Source: Daphnia carinata
Lineage: Eukaryota; Arthropoda; Branchiopoda; Diplostraca; Daphniidae
Direction: 5' to 3'
Length of the DNA: 64,000 nucleotides
Assembly: GCF_022539665.2 (NCBI RefSeq)
Contig: NC_081333.1
Location: 7,624,971 to 7,688,970 of the forward strand
Shown here: positions 1 through 14,190 of the stretch, one piece after another
How positions within the stretch are numbered: the first letter of the stretch is position 1
Layout: each line of letters starts with the position of its first letter
Made by a program: the position numbers and the translations under genes
Notes under the pieces: generated by a model
What the model saw: the letters and a program-made list of their open reading frames with translations, nothing else
What the model was told of the DNA's origin: nothing
Database searches by the model: none

Positions 1-2819
1 TGATGAATTGATAAATGCCGTTTAAGGTGATTTTTTTGTCTGCAGCCGATTGGATGGCCATTGCAATGAGTGCGATGTAGGAGTACTGTAGTAAGGTAAA
101 TCACGAACGTTTTAAAATGAATTATTAATGTCCTCTTGTTAAAATTTACAATTTGATAGGCAATACCGGTGGTTTTTCTGTTGCGGCTGCTGATGGAATT
201 AATTCCAGTGACGGGTAACCTTCGGCCGCTGACCAGAGGTAACGACTGAAGGGACTATATGATCCGAAATGTTGTTGAGGTATCCATCCCGATGGATTAC
301 TCGGAATCCGAAAGTAGTCCATTAAAATTTGCTGCGAAGTGGCAGATGAACCGTCCATAATGTTGGGTATAAGAAGAATGGAACGCAAACGGCCGTGACA
401 ACCTTAATGTTCGTCACGAACGAGAAAAATAAAACTTCCCCTAGGAGTTTTAGTATCACATCTGATGAAGTCACTCAACAATAAGCACATCCGAGCTGAT
501 AAGATACTGGCACCCTGTTCACAAAACGACTTATAAAAAACAACAAAGTCCGAACAAATTAAACAAACGCGAAAAACCCGAAAATCATTTAATCACGATG
601 GACTCACGTGCTTTCCAACCAAGACAACTAACGCTGACTGACATATTACGCCTACCTGTGTTCCAATGGAATCTGGACCTTCTAATTATCAGTCAGTTTT
701 ATTTTCAATTCTGTGTCAAACCGAAGAAATCAACAACAGCGGACTGTACTTTGAATGGTTCAAGCGTCATGTGAATCGACGGAAGCAACTGCGGCGGCAT
801 CGGCTGTTTAGAAAAAAAAATATATAAAGAAAAAAAAAGCAGGTTCGAGAGACACTGGGCGTGTGTCAAGATGAAGCTCCTCCTTCCGAAACAGCTTTCT
901 TCCTCCGATCTGTAAGAGAAAGAAGTCTAAATGAAAAGGGATGGGAAAAGTGATTGCTTGTTGGCAGCAGCATCTCTATCGTCAACAAAACACACACAAC
1001 CCCGTTTGGAAGAGACGAGTGGAAACAAAAGCAACACGTTGGTACATAACTGCCATGACTATTTGTGACCGCCCACGCTGCTGAAGAAAAAACAACAGCC
1101 ATTTCCTTTTTACGTTATCGTTCTAAAGTTGTCCTAATTAACTGATGAAGCAACCCGTTATCGGCACACAACGCAAATCAAGAGGAAAGCTTTGAAGGAA
1201 AAAGATAAACGGAAGAAATAATAAATCAAAAATCGGTATGATACCTTCCAGCGGATGGTAAGTCGTGCTTCATGTTGACAAAAGCTTGTTAACACAAAAT
1301 CGAAAATGCAGGAAGAGCAAGAAATTGTTGAAAACACATTTAGAATTGGAACAACAGAACGAGAATTTAGAGACCGACCCTCTCATTATTAGTAAATTTC
1401 CGTCAGCAGAGCAAGTTAGGCCACCCACAAAACAAGGACCGTAGAATTTGAGACTGACGCAGCCGTTGGTGCTGCTCTGCTGTGGGAGGGAATAATAGCA
1501 CTAAACAGAAGAGACGGAGAGAGAGAAAGAGAAAGACGTCCAAGTTTATTTGTTGTGATTGTTCCAAGGGAAGGTAAACACTGCAGAAGCAGCCAGTGGA
1601 GCCTGACGCTACTACTTCTCTCCAACTTGTGCTCTTCTTTCTCCTTTCTCTGCGTTACCAGGACTATAAACAAACAAAATTGTCTATCCTCCGTAACTGA
1701 CATTTGCATTTACCCCTTCTGTTTATTCCTCGAAGTTATGTTGTCACCGTCGGAAGCGAATTCGTTGGTGATTAATCGAGAACTGATAGACAAGAAATCT
1801 ATCAGACGTCCACTTAACATTTTCGGATTCAAGATAATTGTATATAAACTCGTCTATTACAGCACGTTTGAAGACAACTTTGGTCGATCGAATCCAAACA
1901 AGGGGTGTGCTGTTGCATCCAAGAATGACTGAATGAGGGCTACAACTTAGAGTAGGTACGTGAAGAAAAAGAGAGCAAGAAGTCAAAGAGGGCCAAGATG
2001 TTTATTTTCCAACTTGCTGCCTGTTTGGTTTGAAAACACCACCGTATTTCGCCGCGCCCTATACTTCGCATCTGTGTGTGCCTGTGTGTACATAACCAAT
2101 GTTGTGTGTACATAACCAAGACCCCCATCCAGGATTCAATCAGCTGGTAAATCGCTAAGCTCCGGAAATATATGCACAATTCACATATACACAACGCTGT
2201 AGAATCTCCAGTATTAACGAAGAGCTTGCAACAATAGCCACACCAAGCGACGCAAGTTTTTAACATTTTGACTTATCTGATGGCAACCAAATGCAAACTA
2301 ACAGCAAAGCAACAAAGTGCGCTTATCTGTGATGCCAGGATACGCGGGGACGGTCTTGTAAAACACTGTTTATATTGTCTAGCAGCTTTCATAATAAGCG
2401 TTTCATTCAGTGTTACTTTAATGTAGAAGCAAAAAAATATTTCATTATTCTTTTTGAAACATTTTTGAAGGGCTTCTCTAGTATTTTTAGTTATAGGTCG
2501 TTTGGCCGAGTACTAGTACCTTAAAACTTTACCAGTGTCGGTTGGTAATGTTGACTAACTAGGCTCTTAAATTTTAACAGGATTTGTTTTGTTTGTTTGT
2601 TTCTTTGGGTGTTTGTTTGTGTTTGTTTTGGACGACAAAGTCGTGAATTTCGTGACAACGTATGTTAATCTCGTCACGGTTCAGGATGACGTTTGCCTAT
2701 GCTAGGCTGTGAGTCCTAACAAAGAAGACTTCTATAGAATCATCTATCTCAACGAAGCAGACCAAAACAAACATCACTTTTGACGAATACAACTAAAAAA
2801 ATTCGGATATTTTATCTTT
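1..2819. other. Intergenic stretch with no secure gene
   Basis: I see no conserved protein or RNA here. The only part that looks coding is a minus-strand reading frame near 146-388, listed separately. There are GTTTGTTT-type simple repeats around 2587-2630 and short CT/GA-rich patches near 1505-1535. On the minus strand an AATAAA signal for the Gmd gene lies at 2820-2825, so the Gmd 3'UTR probably ends near 2.8 kb. Confidence 0.5.
146..388 (-). CDS. Possible terminal coding exon, unknown protein
   Basis: An open frame of about 80 residues ends at a stop at 146. It is rich in Pro, Ser, Tyr and Ala, for example SNPSGWIPQQHFGSYSPFSR, which looks more like real protein than random translation. 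There is no ATG at its head. An upstream CATTAAG near 400 could be a splice acceptor, so this would be the last exon of a minus-strand gene. No domain is recognised and no partner exon was found to the right, so this may also be chance. Confidence 0.2.
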   Translation of the reverse strand: MRSILLIPNIMDGSSATSQQILMDYFRIPSNPSGWIPQQHFGSYSPFSRYLWSAAEGYPSLELIPSAAATEKPPVLPIKL

Positions 2820-2825
2820 TTTATT
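2820..2825 (-). terminator. Polyadenylation signal for Gmd
   Basis: AATAAA on the minus strand, about 130 bp after the Gmd stop codon. No other canonical hexamer was noticed between it and the stop. Confidence 0.5.
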
Positions 2826-2954
2826 GCACTTAGACTGGTTAATATTTAATAAAGAAGTGCTTCGAAATATTTTCAAGCCCCAAAATCCACCCACACACGG
2901 AATGATTGTATTTCATATTGACCGGTACATTTTTTTTCGTTGGCCTTGCCAGGA

Positions 2955-4843
<1,889 letters not shown>

Positions 4844-7062
4844 TTCAGTATCTATATCAGTAGTAAGAGATTAAGAGCTTCAGTTAGAAGAAACTAATAC
4901 GACAACTTGCGTGGAAATCTTGCGTGTGACTAACTCTGCGTTGGGCTAAGCAGATCTTTTATGCAGGTGAAACAACAGATGGGACGTCTCTATCATAGCC
5001 TCCGTAGACAGACGTGGCACTTTCAGTTTGGCTTGATTGTCTTTGAGGATTCCCAAGATTCAAGCCTGGGGTCACTGAACACATTCTTGTTTGAATGACC
5101 GACCATGAATCCACTTTCCTCTTCAGTTTGAATATTGCTAAGATGTGAGGATATTTTTCGACGCCTTAAAATTCATTATGAACATAAGGGGTGTTTAATA
5201 GTTTCGTTGTAAACCCTGCGTAGAAACGACTAAAAGCCCTCGAACTTTATTCCCAAACCTGCGTATAGGATAGAGGCATTACAGAGTTTCAATAACAACG
5301 TGAAAGATCGCTGTAAAAAGAAGAATCTGAGCCCGAATGTTTTTCTTCATATTGCTTTATGAAAGCGTAACGTTTTAGTTTTTACCGCTTTCAGAACAAA
5401 CCACGTCAGCAAATTTCTAGACAGATGGCTCCGTCATGCCACCTGACAATTAAATCTTCATATTCAAAATTATAACTCTTTATGTTCTACGCGCTCTCTT
5501 GTTGAATCCTTTTATGTTTTGCTTGACAGAAGGAAATATGGTCTACAGGTACTCTTCTTCGTATATGTTCAGACAAATTCGTACAACTTTTAGATTTACT
5601 TAAACAGGCAACTTTTTTGGCAGGAAAGGTTAGTGATCTTCCTAGCCTCATGGGAAGCTAGCAATGGCCGGTAGAACATTTTCTTGAAAAAATGTCTAGC
5701 TGAATGGATGAAGGGGATTGAAAAAGAAGTCCCAATAGCCAGGTAATTCATGTAAATCTGTCATTAAAGAATACGGGGAAAGGGAGTTATCTGAAATTCG
5801 TATAAAATGCCTTACCTCTGTTTCAAACAAAATAAGCTTTAGCGCTCTAACGTCACTTTCTGACAACTTTGAAGATTCCTACCGTGTTTCATAGATGGCA
5901 TCTCGTGTAGAGTCAAGAACTCGGCAAATAAGTAAAGAGGAAGTCACATCAACGTTGGCGTTCATCCATACCTCCTTTTGTCAAATGCGTTGTTTAAAGC
6001 ATTTTGCTACGAACGAGTGGGTGGTTGCAAAGAACTTTTGAATGTTAAATTGCGGTCTTCTCATATACAAAATTTTATCCCAAAATCCAAAAGTAGAAGA
6101 TCTCTAACATGCCATATTACTGGCAGAACATAAATACCTACCATTCTGTAAAACACGTCAAATATGCAAGTACAGTGATAGTTGCAGCGGTAACCACACA
6201 TGAGTTATCGACAACATATCGTTCACAGTTCTTAGATTTGCATTCTATTAAAGTAATAAATTGTTTAGGGATATTTGGGTTTCACAGTAGTCAGTCATAT
6301 GTTAGTAGACAGTAGCATAGGTGAAGAGATGAAACTATACCCCTGTAAAGTAATTATTACACTTATTCTACATGCGCTCAAAGCAGAACGACCGGAAGTT
6401 ACGCTTCTACCCTTCGCTTGATAATATCTTTTAGAAAGGACGGATTAATTTAAAATGTTGACCAGATACGCATAGCTTCACATCAAGTACGAGGAACGGG
6501 CGGTGATGTGTACTATGCACGGGTGGAGTACACATCAGGATGCAACCTTTATGATTGGTTCACCTGTTCATAACATGACCGCACCTGCAACAATACCGCA
6601 CATCCGTACCTTTAAAAACAAAAACAGCATGCAGTGTCCGGTAGAAATAGTGCCACAAGGAAATAGAGAAAGCACAAGATGCCCAAGGGTTCTGACAGGA
6701 AATGGCGAACACTGATGCCGTTCCAGTCTGCCAGCTACAACTGGAAATTTACACACATCCGACGAACTTTCAAGACCGATTTCACTAAAGCGTAGTATTT
6801 TCTAATTTTCATATAGATGGTCAAATTCGTTTTGAATGGAAATGTTGCGGTATTGCTGCAATTGTATTATCTGAAAGCAAGAGGACAGGCTTTACTGCAT
6901 GCACAAACAAAGCGAAAGGACTTAGTAATAGGAATTTCGGATTTGTATATAATAAAGGAGTGGGAGGACGAAGAGCAGATCGATAGCTTTCAGTTGGAAA
7001 ATAAATAAAGGAGACTGAGGAAAAGGGCGAAGAAATGTAACAGTTAACAGATTTCGAGTAAT
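4844..7062. other. Intergenic stretch between Gmd and beta-tubulin
   Basis: This 2.2-kb stretch has only short open frames with no recognisable product. The longest, near 6503-6715 and 6817-7008, have no homology I can name and no splice partners. The promoters of Gmd exon 1a and the beta-tubulin 3'UTR presumably lie at its two ends. Confidence 0.5.
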
Positions 7063-8711
<1,649 letters not shown>

Positions 8712-8823
8712 TTTGGCTAGTTTCTTTAAGAGGAATGGGTGGGACTGCAGCGAACAGTGCGTACTAGGGTAGTACTCGCTTTAACTTTCGTCGTCGATAT
8801 CGTGAGTAGCATGACATGGGTGG

Positions 8824-8831
8824 TATATATA
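8824..8831 (-). promoter_or_regulatory. TATA box of the beta-tubulin gene
   Basis: TATATATA lies 113 bp upstream of the beta-tubulin ATG. That allows a 5'UTR of roughly 80-85 nt. The sequence is palindromic, so orientation is taken from the gene. Confidence 0.55.
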
Positions 8832-10504
8832 CCTTCCGATCTGGTAGTGGTAGCCGAGGGCTAGCTAGCGAGACTGTGGTATAACGAAATCTGGCAAACT
8901 CGCCACATTGAATTTACACGCCCTTCAATAAAAATTTTTAAGATAAAAAAACTAATTTGACTTTTTACATGCTATGAATGCATACGGTTTAAAATTTGTT
9001 TCCAATTTAGTGATAATTTCTAAGATAAATTTTTTTCAGGTTACATTTGTTCTCGCAGTAGTGTGCCGTTTTCTGGTATCGATATTCCGTATCGATAGTA
9101 AATTGATACAACAGAGAACTTTTTATTTTTCTCAATATCTGCAATATTTACTGTCTAATTCCTCTCATGCAAAAAGGTAAAATTATTGTTTAATTTGAAA
9201 AACAGCATTCTGCTCTTTGAGTTTATGGCTTCATCACTTTTCTATATGCTGAATTGCCCTGATTCCTTTTAAACAAGATTTCTAACATCCATTTTGTTCT
9301 TGCCTAAAAAAAGCCATCTTGCCTTTTATTTGATGACGAAGAAAAACAGACAAGCGCAATGCAGGTTTGTGGTATAAGAAACATGCAATGAAACTCTGGT
9401 CACGCCATCATAGTACAAAGGGACTTTAAACAGTATGCTATCAATCACGTACTCCTCGTCAAACTCATGGTACTATCGGTGAAATTTCGACATTGTAAAA
9501 CTTGTGCAAAAACGGTCATCCTACGTCATCGAATTTTTATGGTGCTGTCGGAACAGTGTGTTCTGTGCAAAGACTATTGAAGGTCACATTGCTTAAGACT
9601 TATTTGGAAATTACGATTGAAAGGGGAAATGGAAGAAGGAAGAATCTCCTTTCACGGCCACCAAGACCATCTAACGGCGGGAATATAAAACTGTACTAAT
9701 GTTTACTGACGTGCTGTCAGAATTGATTAATCTGAAGCTATGACTGTGTTTATCTCATGTTTTGGTGACGAATTCTTCGATCTTATTATTTAATCGCATG
9801 GTTACATCAAAGATATCTTCCTAACAATTCAAGGGGTAATACAAATGAATCATCGACTGGCAATTATTTTGCTATTTCTGAGATTTTGTCCATTTCCATT
9901 TTCTGAGTGTTTGTTCTGGATGCAAGGAGTATTGCAATTCTTCTCCATCTGGATGCCTTACTCCAGTGTACGTCTATCAAAAAAGTTTTTCTTGAACCCC
10001 AATTTTAAAAAAATTATTGCTAATTTCAAATCTGATTTATTTTTTTATATTGTCAGAACAAAAGTTGCTTCTAAAAAGTAATGCAACCCTACGCCCTCCC
10101 CACCCCACGTTTGGTTTACGATTTACAACTCTAGATGGCATCCCCGTCAGCCTGTTTATGAAACTGTTGTTGACCGTTTTCAAGTTTTGCAGTAGTCGTT
10201 TGAAAGCTCAATTTTGCAGTCAAAACTAATTTGAAACTATAATTACGTAGTTTGGCAAGTTTAACTACTCAGATTTTTTCTTTTGAAATTTTTCAACTTT
10301 AAACGGAAGCTCGTAACATAATGGTCGATACGCGCAGAGCATTGTCTTCTAAACTTAAAAAAAAGCTTCTTGAAAAACTGACCCGTATGCCAAGGCTGAA
10401 AATGGGGAACAAACTGCTCATATTTGTAATAAAGACTTATAGTTGATGAAAAACATACAATTAATGAATGATTTTATTAGTTTACATTGAGCTATTTTGC
10501 TCAC
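8832..10504. other. Intergenic stretch
   Basis: AT-rich with scattered short frames. Nothing recognisable as protein, tRNA or a mobile element. Short A-runs occur near 10357-10364. Confidence 0.5.
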
Positions 10505-10748
10505 ATGAAGCAACTTGCAAAGATGGCTACTCTCAATTCCTTGATGGAAAAAAAACGGGCCATAGCCAGTAAACATGTTATAGAAGCTCATCAGGTAGTG
10601 TATTCTTGGAATCAGACTTTAAAACATTAAATTATTGATTTTGTTTCAGGCTATTGTGGAAAAAACCAAAATGCAGAGAAAACAAAGAACATTGGATGAA
10701 ATGCTTAAACATCATAGTAAAGCTTTAAGAAGTCCAACCGATCTCTAA
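10505..10748 (+). CDS. Small basic helical protein, unknown
   Basis: Two exons, 10505-10594 and 10650-10748, join in phase 0 across a 55-bp GT-AG intron. The product is 62 aa, or 56 aa if translation starts at the second in-frame ATG (10523), which has the better context (AAGATGG). It is rich in Lys, Glu, Gln and His and should be one long amphipathic helix, with segments such as MEKKRAIASKHVIEAHQ and KMQRKQRTLDEMLKHH. No signal peptide or membrane segment. Its stop lies only 27 bp from the guanylate kinase stop on the other strand, so the two 3'UTRs must overlap. I do not recognise the family. The clean intron and helical composition are the reasons for calling it a gene. Confidence 0.55.
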
Positions 10749-10775
10749 AAATTTGTATTGTTCTTCGCATTTCTC

Positions 10776-11500
10776 CTATTTATTCACTTCCTCAATTAAT
10801 GGCATCAAAAATTCTTTCAATTCCTGATAGGCTTTATCAAGTTGGTCATTCACAATTACAATGTCAAAATTACTGGGGTCACTTCCTGGAGAGTAAGCAA
10901 ACAATTTAAATAAATGTGAACAAACACTTCTAAAATGGTATACCATATTCCATCTCAGCTTTTGCTGTTAGAAGTCGTTTTTGGAGACTCTCTTCACTTT
11001 CAGTGTTTCGTCCCCTAAGTCTTTGCTCTAGCACTTCCATTGAAGGAGGCTTCATAAAAATGAAAACAGGATTAAGAGATGTTTGTCTTATAGACTTCAC
11101 ACCCTGAGTATCAATATCCAAAATGCATATTTTATTGCCGCGCTGAACGTCCTCTACCGCTTTTTTACTGTATGAATTGAGTAGCATTTGTTAGATTTAA
11201 TCAAACAATATAAAAGTATTCTTTATATTACCTTGTACCATACAGATTACCAGAGAAGGTAGCTGATTCAATGAATTCTCCATTAGATATTCCTTTTTCC
11301 ATAACTTCCTTTGACACATAATGGTAGTCCTTCCCATCAATTTCACCAGGTCTAGGAGATCTTGTAGTATGGGATACCGAAAATCCAAATACACCATTAA
11401 AATCATTCATGATTTGTTTAATAAGTGTAGATTTTCCTGATCCAGATGGACCACAAAAGACTAGTGGACGTGGACCCAAAGAAGAAATGGCAGGAGCCAT
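10776..11500 (-). CDS. Guk1: Guanylate kinase
   Basis: Guanylate kinase phosphorylates GMP to GDP with ATP, in the cytosol. Coding exons on the minus strand are 11500-11232, 11167-10944 and 10885-10776, in phase, giving 200 aa; human GUK1 is 197. The P-loop GPSGSGKS is at residues 17-24. The GMP-binding region has [11 protein letters not shown] and [17 protein letters not shown], and the later [16 protein letters not shown] and [13 protein letters not shown] match the family. An acceptor (TTCTAG) just upstream of the ATG, near 11519, suggests a 5'UTR intron. The gene is tail-to-tail with the small gene at 10505-10748. Confidence 0.96.
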
Positions 11501-11519
11501 GGCTATCTTTCGAATGAAA

Positions 11520-12152
11520 TCTAGAAGAGAAATGACATTATTATATCACAGCATCCCATTTATAGCAATCTTTGTGTTAGTCATTTAGTCACACACACAG
11601 GAAGTTGCTAAGCAACGAAAGAGGATACATTCTCTATTGATGATATTGATTCTTTTAATTGGAGGAAAGCCGACAATACACAGTATCCGGAAAGACATGC
11701 AAGTTTCTTGAGGATGGAATGAAGGCGGGTTTAGTGTGTTACAAGAGCCGAGCGTAATTTAAGATAGAATTCGAGAAGGCAAGCAACAAAAGAAAAGCAC
11801 CCAGTAGTTTGTACCTAACATCTTGAAGGAGGCGCAATTATGAATATAGTTTGTTTACCTAAACAGGTACGATAAATAAACTAAGAATGCAGCGATTGGA
11901 CTGTAATCAACCCAAGGTCTACAAATACTACATTAAATTACTAATAAAATAACTGGTAAAAGGGAAGACACGACGCCTTTAAAATGTCAAAAGCCCACGT
12001 GGCAAGTTTGGCGGCAACAGCTTGATATTATGCCATGATTTTAATTAGGACGCTCCATTTAATGACCTGAATAAAAATTTAGAAAGTATTAGCGCAATAA
12101 AGAATTACCACATAAAGTGATTAACTATTTAAAAACTCATTTGGCAACTAAA
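11520..12152. other. Intergenic stretch with Guk1 5' region
   Basis: It should hold the non-coding first exon and promoter of the guanylate kinase gene. A short (CA)n run is at 11590-11600. No coding potential is recognised. Confidence 0.4.
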
Positions 12153-12419
12153 TTATTTACTAACAATTTGGCAACGCAAACTTTTACCCTTCCCTCCGCG
12201 TACGTGTCGTCCGCAGATTTCACACAGAATTGTTAGGTTCATACAATCTCGTGAATAGTTTTCCTTTGGTTTCTCAAAATACAGCGAAGTACCAGGCTGT
12301 TTACCTGTATGTTCTTGATATACGTTCCACAGTTGCTTATGACAAGATGTGTCTTCCATTTCAAGATAACAGGGATGAAAATAACAAGTGTGTTCTTCAA
12401 GAAATTCCTTGAAAAGCAA
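12153..12419 (-). CDS. Candidate small zinc-binding-like protein
   Basis: An open frame of up to 88 aa ends at 12153. Its C-terminal part holds a CxxC pair followed by basic residues (LCEICGRHVRGGKGK). This resembles the CxxC segment of the C18orf21/UPF0711 family (there, a CKTCNR-type motif), but the match is short. The N-terminal half may be out of frame: TTTTCAAG near 12411 and CATACAG/GTAAAC near 12300 look like splice sites, so the real exon structure is unsure. It lies head-to-head with ATG13, with at most about 80 bp between starts, consistent with a shared promoter. Confidence 0.35.
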   Translation of the reverse strand: MLFKEFLEEHTCYFHPCYLEMEDTSCHKQLWNVYQEHTGKQPGTSLYFEKPKENYSRDCMNLTILCEICGRHVRGGKGKSLRCQIVSK

Positions 12420-12501
12420 ACGTAAAAATAAAACATCAAAAGATAATTTAAACTTTGCGGAAATTTGAGTATCTGTTTACCACTAAAATCAAGCTTTAAT
12501 A

Positions 12502-13866
12502 ATGGCTACTGCCACCATGAGTTACCAAACATCTGGTGTGGCTGCTGTTGGATTGACTGCACAAGAGCAGAAGGACATGGAAAGATTTGTGAAATTTTTG
12601 AGCCAAAAAATGGTACAAGTCATTGTTCAATCAAGGCTTGGGGAAAAGATTTGCACTCCATGCAAGGCACACCCTTCTACATCAGACTGGTTTAATTTGG
12701 GAATTGAAGATATCCCAGAAGTGGTTGTAGAAACAAAAAAAGCATTAAAAGGACAACTTCTTACCATTGGGAGCCCACCTTTATGTGTTGAAATATCTTT
12801 AAAAACTGTTGAAGGTGATTCATTAATTCTAGAAAATTGGAGTCTGACAGTTAATGAAAATTCAGAACCACTGAATCGAGTCACCTATACTGTGTACAGC
12901 AGAATGTCTTTACTATTGAAATCCATAATTTCAGTCAGTAGAATAACTCCTGCATACAAACTTTCTGGAAGACAAGGAGCAGACAGCTTCGTTTTGTGCT
13001 ATCGCGTATATTGTGGCGAACCTCATGGATTGGGTACTTCGACCAAAAACTGTACCATCGGTCAAGTTGACACACCCATCGGCTTGTATAGCGTCGTGTT
13101 GAGCTATCGCACGCAACTAGCCCTATCTCCGAAAGACGGAGCAATGTTGGTGAAAAGTGACCATTTCGATCAGCATTTGATAAGTGATCAATACAGTCCA
13201 CGGCTATGCCGAGCAGCCGACAGTAAAGGAGACAGAGGAGGAGAAAGTAGTAGCGGAAGCGAGCCCGTAGCATCAGATGAGAGTCAAGATGCATGTCGGT
13301 TGTTTGTCAATTCGCCACCAGGCAACAAAGTAGCAGAGTATCAAAATTTACTGCAGCAAAACCGATACTCCTTTGATGACGGACCCAAGTTTGGTGCGTT
13401 TGCCGATCCATCTTCTGCTCGCCGTAACCTATCTGCTGAGTTCGTGTTACCGGAATTGCCACTACCCACATTTATGAAAATCAAGAGCTTAAAAGATGTA
13501 AAAAAAGAAAACGAGCAGCGTCCTCTAGTCACTGGTGGTTCGGCTGTGGTTCCAACAAAAGAGGTCGATGTAACCGAAAACGCAAATCAGACGAATATCT
13601 CGATAGGACCTGTCAGTACTAGTGACGAATTCGTTATGGTTGAGTCGCTGAAAACACCGTTCACCGAAGGAGACTCATCTCACGATGTCGGTGCCTTTTT
13701 CCGTGAATGTCAATCGGCTCCCGTTTCCCTGCAATCTTTTAATCGCTCATGTGGCATCGCTACCCAAGAGATCGGTTCTCAGCTTGAACAATTCGAAAAA
13801 GACCTCGAAGGTTATGACGACCTCGTACAGTCGCTGTGCATAGATTCTGATGAGAGTGGAAAATAG
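12502..13866 (+). CDS. Atg13: Autophagy-related protein 13
   Basis: ATG13 is the HORMA-domain subunit of the ULK/ATG1 kinase complex that starts autophagosome formation. The gene is one uninterrupted frame of 454 aa. Residues about 20-215 read as the ATG13 HORMA domain (for example EQKDMERFVKFLSQKMVQVI and a later GQVDTPIGLYSVVLSYR). A Ser/Glu-rich linker follows. Near the C-terminus, EFVMVE at residues 376-381 fits an LC3-interacting motif (Phe377-Val380) preceded by acidic residues, at the same place as in the human protein. DVGAFFRECQSAP follows and also matches. A second in-frame ATG at codon 6 has a near-perfect Kozak context (GCCACCATGA), so either start could be used. The absence of introns contrasts with every large neighbour. 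Confidence 0.93.
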   Translation: MATATMSYQTSGVAAVGLTAQEQKDMERFVKFLSQKMVQVIVQSRLGEKICTPCKAHPSTSDWFNLGIEDIPEVVVETKKALKGQLLTIGSPPLCVEISLKTVEGDSLILENWSLTVNENSEPLNRVTYTVYSRMSLLLKSIISVSRITPAYKLSGRQGADSFVLCYRVYCGEPHGLGTSTKNCTIGQVDTPIGLYSVVLSYRTQLALSPKDGAMLVKSDHFDQHLISDQYSPRLCRAADSKGDRGGESSSGSEPVASDESQDACRLFVNSPPGNKVAEYQNLLQQNRYSFDDGPKFGAFADPSSARRNLSAEFVLPELPLPTFMKIKSLKDVKKENEQRPLVTGGSAVVPTKEVDVTENANQTNISIGPVSTSDEFVMVESLKTPFTEGDSSHDVGAFFRECQSAPVSLQSFNRSCGIATQEIGSQLEQFEKDLEGYDDLVQSLCIDSDESGK

Positions 13867-14190
13867 TGAACTCCATCTGTATAAAGCATGTACATTGATA
13901 TGACTAACCAATATATTGCTGGGAAAACGATTTTGTTTTCTTCCTATTTATTACGAGACGAAAGGCATTAAGCAAAAAGTACACGAAATACTAGACTAAG
14001 TTTGCAGTTGACACACAGTACATACGAGTTGTATTTCCAAGAGGAACCGAAATGTTTGTGGCTTAAAATAGCCTTGAATTATTCAAGGTTCGTCTAAATG
14101 GAGAAGGTTAGTAATAAATTAGGAATTGCAAAATAACGTTATCCATTTCATAGATAGCTAATGGCATTTTTTAATCCTCTTTTTTTTTTG
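13867..14190. other. Convergent 3' region of Atg13 and the CREC gene
   Basis: Short gap between two stop codons on opposite strands. AATAAA at 14113-14118 on the plus strand could serve Atg13, and its complement form at 13947-13952 could serve the minus-strand gene, so the two 3'UTRs probably overlap. Confidence 0.4.

Noticed and set aside
6503-6756. Overlapping frames of 60-70 aa on both strands
   Set aside because: No conserved motif, no splice partners and no neighbouring exons; chance frames in a GC-balanced patch.
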